A DNA stretch of 64,000 bases from Chrysaora quinquecirrha. Lineage: Eukaryota > Cnidaria > Scyphozoa > Semaeostomeae > Pelagiidae. The notes below the pieces were generated by a model. The model was not told the origin of the DNA and ran no database searches. It was given only the letters and a program-made list of their open reading frames with translations. Positions within the stretch are counted from its first letter, which is position 1; every line of letters starts with the position of its first letter. The stretch lies in assembly GCA_014526335.1 (NCBI GenBank), contig JACTAT010000011.1:1003741-1067740 (forward strand). Reading direction: 5' to 3'. The translations under genes were made by a program, and so were the position numbers. Below, piece after piece: positions 1-12,100 of the stretch.

Positions 1-1076
1 AACTTTTGAAAGGCTAGGAGTAAAAGCTATATCGCTGTATTAAGCAAATGATATTAAAAACGTATCGATTGAATGATTGGAAATGAAGCGACAACCTTTT
101 CTCGTCTTTCCATTTGGACATTGTTCTCTGTTATGTACACTTCATCCGACAAAGCTACATGTTGCAGAGCATCATGCTGTAGGGTAAAAAATCTAAATGC
201 TTTAGGTGAACGGAACAACTGCCGTTAATGAAATGTGTGCCCAAATTATTGACAATAGCACACTAAGTGCGATCGGTCATGACAAATGTTCCTGATAGCT
301 TCGCCGATAATAATTTGAATTACCTATCAGAGGCCAAAAGGCAAAGTTATTAAAGAAAACATAACATTCTTCCACTTTGCTTGTTTCAAATAATAATCAG
401 CTGCACTCATAAGATTTGTCTAATTTTGTCTACATCAGAAGAACTACTTATTTTCATGGTTTTTATATCTCCTCGAAGGCAAATTTATTTCAAACGGTCT
501 CGTATCGAAAATTGTGCCTGGCAGTGCGGAGAGTTCGGTTATGCGGAGAGTGCATGAGAAAACAGGGTTCGGTTATGCAATCAAAAATATGCAATCAAAA
601 AAACAAAAATAAGGATACACTCATTTTTTTTTATAAGAAACTGTGCTAAATCTTCGTACCAGAGTTTCTTAGCTGTCACCCCAATTATGGTACGAAAAGA
701 TTCTTAGCAAGTTTCTTAACATAAAAATCTAATTTTCCTTAATATACCTTCGTTTCTTTATTATCTATCACTGCCAAACATGAATTGGATATAGAGAAGC
801 AAAAATAAATGCAAATTTCATCGCAAACAGCTAAGATATCTTATTAAATGTAACCAAACTGAACTAGGAACAAAACCAAACACGTTAGAAGCTAATGTTC
901 TCTTACAATAGCGTTAAGAAAAATGTAAAAAGTTTCTTAACTTTTTTGGTTCACACAAAATCTCCTACCAAAGTTTCTTAAGTTTTGAAAATCTGGCCCT
1001 ACGGTTTCTTATAAACGGTTTCTTATAAAAAAAATGAATGTATATGTACAAGCATATTGAAAATAATTCTCCGCAC
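1..1076. other. Non-coding, GTTTCTTA-rich stretch
   Basis: I see no convincing gene here. The motif GTTTCTTA and close variants recur several times between about 660 and 1030, which suggests decayed repeat DNA. The short open frames have no recognisable protein character. Confidence 0.5.
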
Positions 1077-4000
1077 CTTATCTGTATCTTCCAGGAGACT
1101 TGTATTGTACATATTGTCTTGTTCATCAGGAAATGGAGTATCCGCTGCTGCTGTGGTGGCATATGGCGATAGGGGCCTCAGAAACTGATCAGGGTCAATA
1201 TCATCAAAAATATCACTATCCAAACCATCCTTGATACAAAAGAAAAGTGTTATATATTTCATAATATAAGTTATAAAATAAAACAAGAATTGCAAAAAAG
1301 GCGCTTCTCTTTGCAACTAGTTTCGTCTTATCGAGGAAGACCTTTCAAGCAAAAATTTTTCACCATAAAAAGCGCCTTTTTTGCAATCATTCTTTGATTT
1401 TTTTGTGTACATTTACGTGCGCACTGCCATATCATCATTTTCAAATTATATAAATTTATTAATCTACAGCTACACGCAGTTTCTTGTTATAAGCAGCCGT
1501 TTATAAGCAACCAAGATGTAGAAGGCCTTAAAATTTAAGCAACGTATAGATAGTACTAGAGGAAGGAAACGTAAGCAACATTTCATAATTTAAATACAGT
1601 AATTTATATCACTGCATGCAGTCGAGGATGGAGCAACATAGAAGCTACACGTTTTCTTTTATAAGAACACTGAAATTGAAGAAAGCCATGCAATGTTCTT
1701 AATATTTATGATTTTAAGGCTTTAAATGTTCTTAACATGTTCTTAATTTTCTTGCTTGTTGTTTTTTAAATTAGATGATAATTGAGTGTTCCTCATTACG
1801 TGAAGCATTTCATTTCCGTTCAACTTTCAATACAATGTCTCTATATCGTAACAATTACATGGTACTTCTTGACTGTGCTATTTATAGTATTTCCTTGCTG
1901 TATACTAGGTGTTCTATAAATGTAAAACGTTATGTTACATAGCATGCTCTTAACTCCAAATTTCTGAAGTATTATGTTCTTATATACTTTCTTCTTATAA
2001 AAAAGCGTGTATTTCTGTTCATTTGCCGTCAAAAACTCGCATATCAACATGAAAAATTTCATTGAAGGGTCTCCCTTTAACTTTCAATACAAAGTCTCTA
2101 TATGGTAACAATTACATGGTACTTCTTGACTAATGCTATTTATGGTTTTTCTTTGCTGTATACTAGGTGTTCTTCTAGCGTTATGTTAAATAAAAAGCTA
2201 TAGGATAACTCCAAATTTTGCTGTTTTCCTAGCCTCTGCACTATTGTTGGGGCCAAAAATATACAAGTAAAATTAAGAAACTACTAAGCAACATTGCTAC
2301 TGAAAGGTGGCCAGAGGAGGTCCAAATAAAAGTAACTTTTTGAACTAGACCCGAGCGAAGTCGCTTATAAAGAAAATTGCGTATATTGAAAAGACAATGG
2401 AAGCATGTATTGTTGAAGAGCATACCTTGTCTTCATCCAAATCAATTATGTCTGCAGCTTTTTGTTCCGAGCTATAATACAATAAATACAGCATGTTAGT
2501 GGATTACCAATAGTGATTCACAGTATGTAAAAAACACCACCACATAAAGCATAATAGCCCACCACATCAAGCATAATAACACACCACTGTAGTGCGTATC
2601 CACCACAGTAAGCAAAAAACGCCACCATAGTGCACAAAATAAACCACCATAGTAGTGAGTATCCAACATAGCAGTGGGTATCCAACACAGTAGTGCGTGT
2701 AGATTCGCTAGGGGGACAACAGCTGACCAATATGCAGTCTGTGTACAGAAAAACAACACCATAAATGTAGTTCTCGAGTGCCTGTGGTAAATGGCAAGCG
2801 TGTAAACTTTAGAGATGGCAAAGAATTGAAAGTCCCTTGCAAGATAATAATTGTCGGACAACCTAAGTTGACATTAATCTTCAAAAATGAATTATCATTG
2901 TTATAATATTTAAAAATTGAAAATTTTTGTGACATTTTGTTCGAGATGACCAGGTTTTTTCTTTAATGGGAAAAACATTTCGTTCGAGATAGCGAATAGT
3001 TCGAGATAACCGAGTTCGAAATAATGGGTTTTATCTCTATACTTAGCCTTGTAGGAAAACGAAGGGAAATGGGAATCTCTTTGAGATAGCGAGTTGTTCG
3101 AGTTAACCGAGTTCAAGATAGCAAGGTTCGACTGTATATTCAAGGTTGGGTAATTGTCAACAGATCAATTAATTAGAAGGGTTGCTAATGAGGTAGAAAA
3201 ATATACAGAGGACAGTGCAGATATTTGGGATTTCAGTACTATCAAACTGCTGGCGTGACGGGATTGACGATTGAGCAAAGCGGATTTTGGCAATAAACCT
3301 TGCAAATTGCAAATTAAGAAAAGTGAAAAATTTTAAGTTTAGCGGGAACAAATTTTCGCGAGTTTCGTTCACCAATCAATGTGGATAAAGCAAAAATTCC
3401 TTCCCACAACACTTTCCTCTCTCAAATTCCCCTTTGTGGGACCTTCATTTACCTTGATAAATCGATGTTCTGTTTACAAATGTGTTGCTGAAATTGCTGA
3501 ATTCGCACTGACAGCCCACACTCCTTGCTATTCACAGCGAGCGCATTATTACCATTCTTCTCCTTGAAAAAAGGACAATTTATAAATGAATGAAACAAAT
3601 TATGAATAATGAAGTGCAATCGTGACAGCAATCGTGGTGATGCCCTTTAATGCATAAATAAAAATCAAACTTTGTAAACAAACCTTTTGGCTGCACTTGG
3701 CTAAACTGAGTTGTTTTTGGAGGGGCCTTATATATATACAAGCAGCCCCAGTAACCTCTTGTCTGATGTCCGCTATATTGTACCAGGTACATTGCAATTG
3801 GGTCAAAGGACGATTTTGTCCACCTGTTTTCGCCCGAAACAACAAAAAGCCACCAGCATCTTTCAGCTTTGGAAATGTCTCCTCAAGTTTTGCAACAACG
3901 GCGTCATGTCGCGCATTTCTATCTTTGAATACGATTTTGCATTTTCCAAGTCCAGCGTTATTCATAATCTCTATCTGCCCAGCTGATGGAGTTTTTTCTT

Positions 4001-4428
4001 GGGTGGGGCTTGGGATACAACAAAACTCGTGTGTCCATGATTCTTTTATAGCATAAGGGACAACAGTTTGCAGCATTTTTCTGTGGTCTTTGTGTCTCAC
4101 TATTCGTGAAGAAAGCCAAGGAAAAGATGTTCTAAGAAAAAGGAAAAATGATTTTGATAAAACGTAACACTGAACGCGCTGCCATAATTCAAATTGGCAT
4201 TTATATGAAATAAGCACAAACAGTATGATCAACTTACCGAAAATTTTGCAAAGCCCTTGAGTTGTTACTGCCACTAGCACCGGCAATGTTACCAGATTCA
4301 GATTCAGAGTTATCTTTGTGTCTCCGTAGATTTTCCCTTCCCTCAACCTTACTTTCCACATCTGTTATCAGTTTCTTTATTTCTGAAATGGTCTTTTTCA
4401 GGTCATCTGCCATCTGCTCCGAAAACAA
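1077..4428 (-). CDS. Exons of a HECT-ligase-associated (G2E3-like) invertebrate gene, N-terminal part
   Basis: Four exon-like blocks lie in order on the minus strand. Exon A runs 4428-4238 and has a GTAAGT donor. Exon B starts at 4131 after a TTAG acceptor and ends near 3683. Two acidic exons follow at 2471-2426 (GTATG donor) and 1229-1077. The A-B junction keeps frame, and so does the junction between the two acidic exons; the phase between B and 2471 does not fit directly, so an exon may be missing. Exon A encodes a charged, probably coiled-coil start (MADDLKKTISEIKKL). Exon B carries a WTHEFCC segment, an AGLG motif, PKLKDAGGF and a closing YIRPLQ motif. From memory, that arrangement precedes HECT domains in many cnidarian G2E3-like proteins. 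No HECT domain is seen before the window edge, so the gene is partial. The family assignment rests on motif recall, and the gene could be element-borne rather than host. Confidence 0.5.
1289..1387. mobile_element. Tiny MITE-like inverted-repeat element
   Basis: An 18-bp perfect inverted repeat, ATTGCAAAAAAGGCGCTT (1289-1306) and its complement (1370-1387), encloses 63 bp without coding potential. This is the form of a very short MITE or a hairpin. No target duplication was identified. Confidence 0.45.
1822..2222. repeat. Imperfect tandem duplication, period about 257 bp
   Basis: About 145 bp at 1822-1968 recurs at 2079-2222. Both copies begin CTTTCAATACAA and contain AACAATTACATGGTACTTCT, and they share the CTGTATACTAGGTGTTCT segment. 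Small indels separate the copies. There is no coding signal. Confidence 0.65.
2515..2706. repeat. Degenerate CCACCA/TAGTG minisatellite
   Basis: Variants of CCACCATAGTAGTG and GTATCCAACACAGTAGTG recur about every 20-40 bases. The minus-strand open frames across this stretch (TTHYYGG-like repeats) are products of the repeat and not genes. Confidence 0.55.
2928..3136 (-). mobile_element. pogo/Tigger-type terminal repeat fragment
   Basis: The tract holds repeated TTCGAGATAACCGAG-type units. Read on the minus strand from 3136 it begins CAGTCGAACCTTGCTATCTT and is preceded by TA. That resembles the terminal inverted repeats of pogo/Tigger elements, which start CAG and contain ATTATCTCGAAC-like blocks. 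No transposase is attached, so this is probably a MITE or a solo end. Confidence 0.4.
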
Positions 4429-5131
4429 CTCAACAAATATTCAACGAGCAACAAGCAACCGATTTCCAAGAGGGTGTGTCTGAAAGAGGATCAGTATGAG
4501 GAAAAATCTAGTGAAAGAAGTTCCTAACCATCAAAAACGAGGCGCGCCCCCGATAGCTCAAATTGGGACCATACACGAAAATGAGGCGCGTCCCCTATAG
4601 CTCAAATTAGGACTGGAGATATCACGATCGATCATAGAGCTCCGATGGCCAACAGGGAAGCTATTATGAAACATTACCACCATACCTCAATTTTGAAAAG
4701 TCTCTTGGTACAAATTTGTGTTGTTGTTCATCATCGAACAAGAGAAATCTGAAAATGTTGACTTAAAAGGTAAATTTCTTATCAGCTCTTTCACTTGCAT
4801 TGTTTGTAAAAATAGATTTGCTCTCAGCCTTCTTATAAAAGGTTCGGTTTCACACATGCATGTCTTGTTAATTGTAGTCTGTCTGAAATGTTACTTATGG
4901 TATTCTCAGATCTTTCTGCAACATGATTTTTCCTAGAAAACCAACAAATTGGCCTGACCTATGGAAAAATCTAAGCTTTGATATTCTGCCCTTTGTGTCT
5001 TACTTTTTTAAAACCTGCTTGCTAAATATCAACTGTGGTAGACCTAAGCAATTTTAAACAAGGCAGTTTTTTTTAAAAGGTTAATTGAGAGAAGCCAATC
5101 AATAATAAAACCTCTTGTTATTTTCAACAAG
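4429..5131. other. No clear gene; 44-bp tandem pair
   Basis: A 44-bp unit beginning GAGGCGCG and containing ATAGCTCAAATT occurs twice, at about 4539 and 4583. The rest is AT-rich, with only short open frames that I cannot assign. Confidence 0.4.
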
Positions 5132-8100
5132 AGTGATGGTGACTGCATTATGATGCTTGATGGAACTTTCGGCTGTGTGAGAAAAGCTTCTTCTGGAACA
5201 AGTAATAAGCCTCCACAACATGGTGGTAATTGCTTCTTTCTAGATCAGGAGGAAGTTGATAACTTTGTGGATAATCATAGTGATAAATTCAAAGAAATTG
5301 CTTTGGTATGGATATTTTTCTTTTTCGTTTGAAATGGTAATTTCATAAATCCTCTTACTCCTCTCTAGAGCTATGAGTGAGCCTTGTGACTCAAAGTGAG
5401 CCTTGTGAAAAGATAGTTGATAACTTATTGGCTTCAAGTTTCGTTTCTGTTGATTGATATGCAATCAGTAAGACTCTAGATAAATCTTGTGGCCAAGAGC
5501 CAAGTACCTTCTGACATTGTACAAACTAATGGAAAAACCTATTTAACTGTTGTGAAAACAGATTTGAATTAGAATTTTTATCATTTTTGACATCTGCTGC
5601 TACAACGTGATGTATTTCTCTGCCCATTTGGTATGGGGTTCTTACAAGTGAGCTCATCTAGATATATCTTGTTTGAACTTATGAAGTTATTCATGATAAG
5701 CATGACCATGTAAAAACCTGATGTGTATATGGCAACTTAAAGAAATGTTTCTAAACTCACAGTCGAATCTTTGCCAGAAGTTGTGCCCAAAGAATATAAT
5801 CCTAAAAAATTATGTTGGTAGTTCAACACATGAAGCCTGTTATTGTCTTCAATGTCCAAGCATGTTTTCACTGAAAATACATTCTGTTATTGATGCTTTC
5901 TGATTGCAATCATATTAAAAATCTACAAACTACTTTCTTTTTATGTTTGAAGAATGAAAACATGATGTGGGGTTTCGAAAACTGGATGGAAGATAGGAAT
6001 CAGGAATTTTGTAACAAAAGATCTTGTAAAGATAGGCATTTCTATTCTCTCTGAACAAAATGAAAACAATTGTAAAAAACAATAAGTTGCTCATTGTTCC
6101 ACCAGCCTGTACACACCCTTCTAAACTATTAAACACAAAATGCTCCTGCTCTGTTTCATGTAGAAATGCGATTCTTTTTTGAACGAAGCCTTTCTTGGTA
6201 GGTAGTTTTTGTCGTATTTTTCCAAATGCTTCTGGTATTTCAAGTTGATCTAATGTTCAATTTTCTCTCGGTTTTGAAGTGTTTGGCTTGCATTCAACGC
6301 ATCATGATTCTTTTGTTCTGCCTTAATTTGTTGATGACTCAATCAAAAACATTTGTGCAAAAGCAATTTTACAATTATCTCTAAAAGCTGGAACAAGGAA
6401 CAAATTCAGAAAGGATTGGGAATGAGTAGGAAACTGTGGGAGTTCATGGAACATGCAGGAACGAATGGGAAAGAGTAAAAGCAAAAGGGGGAAATCAATT
6501 GAAAATCACTGCAAACAGGTGAAAACGTGGGGTTCAGGTGGCTGTCAGGGAAAAATGAAGGTGGGTTTAGAAGAAAAACACTACAGAGGGGGTGAAGCTG
6601 GATTCAGTGGGAAACAAAGTGAACAAGTGGGAACTGGGTTGAAATTAGTAGCAATTCTATTCTGTTCATAGCGATGTCATAATCACATAGGCATGATCTC
6701 ATTCTTCAAACATGGCTAATGGGTACCTTTAATTTTAAATACTTATTAGGACTGCAGCAGTTTTAAAGCAAAAAGTGACAAGTTGCGGACATCAATCCAT
6801 AACACCTTGATAAAAAAGACGTTTTTGGATCTATCTACACGCATGAAGTACCAGGCAGATTCATCTAAGGCATTTGCTGATTTCTAGGTTAATCTCCTGT
6901 TATTCATTTATGACAGATTGACGTTTGTTGACTGAATTCTTCACGTCAAGTTTGCTCCATATTTGCAGAGTATTTTCAATTCTTCTTTTGCTCAACAGAC
7001 TTGCAAACCCTCTCTTCTTAGTGCAGTCATGCTTAAAGGATTATGCTGAACGGAAATTTGGAGTGGTGTATGATATTTCTTGTCTTTTGTCGAAGCATCT
7101 GAAGGTCGTTTTTTTATATAAATTTAATATATTTCTATTGTGGTGCTCTTGCAGCCAATGTTTTGTACCTTACTTTCTGTCCAAATGGCTATTATTACTG
7201 CATAATTTGGCAATGGCTATTATTCTAAGATATATTGGAAATGTTGTAAGATGTAAGCACTGCTTTCACTAACTTCTTTCTTTCCTCTTTGCTTCACTTT
7301 ATTTATTAGCATGCAATATTCAGACTTCCATCTTGTTCCTCTTAGCTTTGCTCCTGCTTAGTTGCCATCCTCCTAGTTTTGTTCTATTCAACTACTGATG
7401 AGGGTTAAATCTAATACATTTAGCGCATTTATTGTTTTGTTTATCAAATATATTACAATTGTAGGCCTATGCATCTTATATGGTTAATCTTATATGTTCA
7501 TTAAACAATTTTGTCATAAGAGCAGAATTTGTACTTTCTATCTTATGGCAATAAGTTCCTATGCCATCTTTCTTGGCCAAGAAAAGTCTTTTTGTATTAT
7601 TTGTAGAAAAATAAAAAAGATGATGAATTCCGAAAGTGTACCTTTGTCACACCTGATTGGCATGCTTATGGGCATGTGGCTTTGTGTCTGGTATAAATCG
7701 AAATCTGAACTCCTGGTATAGGGTTTTAGCTAATTCTGTACGGAAAAATTGGGTTGTTTTCCTTAGCTTTCTTATTTTAAAGAAATTTATGGGAGACGAA
7801 AAATGTAACATTTTTTTTAACTGAAATGATAATCAAGGGGCTAGTTTGCGAAAGAATTGTATAAAAAATTCTTATAGTAAACGGCTTGTTAGTTAGAAAG
7901 GATATCGCTTAAAGGTTTTCTTTCTCATATATGTAACTCATATTTTATAGAGGTAATGCATCACTCCTTCTGATTTCCAGATAGTGTATGCAATTCGTTG
8001 CTTTCCTGAGTTTGGATTAACTGATGGAAAAGGGATGGAAAACCTGTGGTCTTATCTAAGGCAGTTTACTGCCATAACAAAAGAAATTACACCACACCCA

Positions 8101-8333
8101 GGACTGACCTTTTGACCTATGGATTCATTCATTTTGCAAAAATGAAAAACAGGAGTATGGGTATGGTTTGTTTCCTGTATAAAGCAGAACTTGTCAAAAT
8201 GTGGAATTTATGCCACATATAAGATATCCAACAGATAGGAGATTGCGAATCGATGTTGAGGCTCTGCGAGACCTTGTTGTCAAAAAGAATATCGAGGAAG
8301 TTACATGGATCAACAAAACAAAACAGTTGGCTG

Positions 8334-9118
8334 TGTAGCTGCCAAGCGACTACGGTCGATTGAGACGCACCACGGTGACAATAGCAGAGACAAAGCAAGA
8401 AACACAAGTGCATTCAGTGTAGGTGGTGGTGGTTCACTATTAAATGAAAATAACGATTAATAACTTGTAACAAAATATTACAATCAATACAGGCTAACTA
8501 CGAATATAGTTAATACCAAGCACAAGATAACAATCCATAAATAATCAAACAATCCAATCAATAGTAGAGAAAATAACGAGCCTACAGTTCATTCAACATT
8601 AAAGAAAGAATTTGATAAACATACTCTACGTAAACATAAATCAATCGATAAACAAAATACATAGCTAGGAATTAAATCAATAGCTTAAGATAGGAAACTA
8701 GATATAACTAGATACGTTGATTACTTACAATCTGTTAGTCCTCGTAGCTACAAAGCTTCTACCAATGACTGACTTCTGGTATGCCTAGGCCCCAAACAAA
8801 GCCAAAGAAACTTAGGCCATAGGCCTACCAGGAGAAATGTACATGTATCAGCAACCAGATTTTAAGAACCTTCCTTCAGACTGCGAATAACGTTGTGTGT
8901 GATGTGCCTTGAAGGAAGGACTGACAGAGGATTTTATAGCTACGAGAATGCACGAGATACGAGAAAACGTGCATATTTGGAATAATTAAGCAAATTAAAC
9001 AAAGGGCTCATTGAGCTGATAGTTCAAAGTTCAAAAGCAGAGTGCAATAATGCAATTAAATCTCAAGAGATTATACAAACAACAACAAAAATTGCAAAAC
9101 AAACATTTGCACGCTACA
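8334..9118 (-). repeat. 3' LTR of the BEL/Pao element
   Basis: The LTR is 785 bp, begins TGTAGC and ends GCTACA, a 6-bp terminal inverted repeat. It matches the 15400-16185 LTR with a handful of substitutions and one single-base indel. It follows the pol stop by about 55 bp. Confidence 0.93.
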
Positions 9119-9173
9119 TTCCCGGCCCCAAACAGACAACTTCGACTTGACTGTTTCTTCCAGCAAAGCGTGC

Positions 9174-12100
9174 TTACATAGTATGTCCCTCCAAAAGACA
9201 AAGCTTGTTGATCGGTCGAACCAGTTCTCCAGTAGCGGTCTTCAGTTTCACGGAGCGAATCAATCCATCTCTGCCATGATACACTTCTAAGATCCTTGCC
9301 AATGGCCAGCAGTTTCTCGGCATAGATTTATCTGCTACCAGAACGATATCATCTTTAGCCAGGTTTCGTTTCACCGTTTGCCACTTTTGTCGAGCTTGCA
9401 AGATCGGAAGATATTCTCGCACCCAACGCTTCCAGAAAACGTTTGCCATATGTTGTATTTGTCTCCACCGTCGTTGGCAATATTGATCCGTCTTATCGAA
9501 AATTCCAGGAGGCAGAATGACATCTGATTTCAGGAACAGCAAATTATTTGGAGTCAATGCATTCAAGTCACGCGAATCATCTGATATCTTCGTCAAGGGT
9601 CTGGCATTCAGGATTGACTCTACTTCGCACATCAGGGTGGTAAGACTCTCATCATTCAATGTTTGATTCTTAAGCAGAGCTTGCAGAATTCTTCGTATTG
9701 ATCTTATCATTCGTTCCCATACTCCTCCCATATGTGATGCTGCAGGCGGGTTAAATATCCAACGTACCTTTCGTTGCAGACAAAACTCATGTAATTTGTC
9801 CTGATTCCATTGCTCTATTGCTTCACGAAGTTCTCGTTCGCCACCTTTAAAATTTGTTCCATTATCTGATCTGATAGTTTCAGGTGCTCCACGTCTTGCC
9901 ATAAACCTCCTCAGCGCATTGATGAAAGAATCTGTTTCTAGCGTGTGGGCAATTTCGATGTGTACTGCACGAACCGCTAGGCATGTAAACACGACTCCAT
10001 ATCTCTTTACTGTTACTCGTCCTCTTTTCACAAGGAAAGGGCCAAAGTAGTCTACACCAACTGACGTGAAGGGCGGATTGCTTGGCGTAACTCGATCAGC
10101 AGGAAGATCAGACATTTTCTGTTGGGATGGTTCTTGTGTACGTCTCTTGCAATCGAAACAAGACTTTGTTATTCTTCGCACTGGTACTCTAGCCTTAATT
10201 ATCCAAAATTTATCTCTGATTAGCGAAAGAACGTATTCTTGTCCGAAGTGTCCAGATCTCTCATGAAAGTCTAAAATGATAAGGTCGCTTACATGATGGT
10301 TCTTGGGCAGTATAATCGGGTGTTTCGCATCATTGTATCCATATGGTGCATTCTTCAGTCGTCCTCCTACACGTATAATTCCATCTTTCAAAAAGGGGTC
10401 CAACCTTCGGAGCGAGCTTAACTTCTTCACCATCGTCATAGACTGAATCGTGCTAATTTCTTCAGTAAAGCATTCGGACTGAACACACTTCACAATGGCA
10501 TTTTCTGCTTCATTCATTTCATCAACGGTGATTCTTTTCTGGAATTTCAACTGGTCTTGCTTTCCTTTGTCTTTAACGCTGTGTAATAACCATTTCTTGA
10601 AGCGAAATAACCAAGCGACAGCTTTCTTCAACTTGAACCAATTTGAATATCTTGAGAAAATGTACAATGACATTGACATACCATTTGCAGAAATCTCAAC
10701 AGAATGCGTTTGTGCCGACTTCTTAACTTCAACGTCGTCTTCAGCTATTTCTGACATATTTTCATCATACGCGGGCCACAATTTGGAGTCATTCCACAGG
10801 AATTTTGGACCATGTATCCATCGCTCACTTGCAAGGAATTCATTGGCTGATAAACCGCGTGAGGCATCATCTGCAGGGTTTTCTTTAGTTTCGATGTAGT
10901 GCCACTGACTCGGGTCTGAACCATCATGGATCACGGATAACCTGTTTGACACAAACGTATGAAACCGTCTGTCCTGGTTCTTGATATACCGCAACACACA
11001 GGTGCTATCTGTCCAGAATACTGAGCAGTCTATTGAAATCTCGAATTCTCTTCTTAATATCCCGTCAATCTTCACGGCGAGAGTAGCTGCTGTTAACTCT
11101 AATCTCGGTATTGTGATCCTCTTCATCGGAGCTAGTCTCGATTTAGCAAACACAAATGCACAGTTGATCTTGCCACTTTCATTGATTGATCTGAGGTAAG
11201 AGACAGTTTTATAATCGGTTTCTGAGGCATCAGAAGAGTGATGGATTTCATTGTGAACAGCTTCTCCGAAATCTGGTGGCTTGATGCATCTCTTTATCAC
11301 AAAACATTCAAGGGCAGGTAGATCTGTCAACCAATTTTGCCAACGTGCTAAGTTGTCTCCGCTGATCTCTTCATCCCAACCCAAACTATGGCATGACGCT
11401 TGCAGCAATCCTTTAGCCGGTAAGAGAAACGGTGCGACAAATCCAAGAGGGTCAAAAACAGAAGATATAATACTTAACATGCCTCTTCGTGTTGCAGGTT
11501 TTTCTTTCACATTTATCTTAAATCTGAACGAGTCTTTCTCTATGTTCCACTCCATCCCCAAAGTTCTTTCAACTGGCAGCTCATCATCTTCAATGTTGAT
11601 ATTAGTCAGCTCTTTGGATCGTTCTTGAACCGGTATAGCATCCAGTACCTTTCGACAGTTACTGTTCCATTTCGTGAGATGGAATCCGCCACATGCCAAC
11701 ATTTGCGTCAACTGTTGTTGCATTCTGATTCCGTCTTCTGAGGTTTTCACGGATTTTATCAGGTCATCCACATAGAAATCTCTCTGAACTGTTCTGATAA
11801 CGTCTGCATCAAAGTCGTTTGAGTTGTCTAATGCTGTTCTTTGTAGGGAGTAATTTGCACAAAATGATGACCAAATACCTCCAAAAAGGTGTACAAGCAT
11901 CTGATACTCTTCTGGGCGTTTCGAAAGATCACCGTTAGGAAACCACAAGAACTTTAACGCATCAACATCTTTAGGGTGAACACGAACTTGATGGTACATA
12001 GCTTCCACGTCCGCAACAATAGCCACATTTTCTTTCCTGAATCTGCATAGAATGCCAACAATTGAGTTTGTCAAATCAGGGCCTTGGAAAACATTACTGT

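Noticed and set aside
3697..4056. 119-residue plus-strand ORF
   Set aside because: Antisense to the exon carrying WTHEFCC, AGLG and YIRPLQ, which has the splice sites.
6453..7272. Plus-strand ORFs between KDZ exons
   Set aside because: Only 7027-7104 matches KDZ; the longer frames include intron sequence and have no family features.
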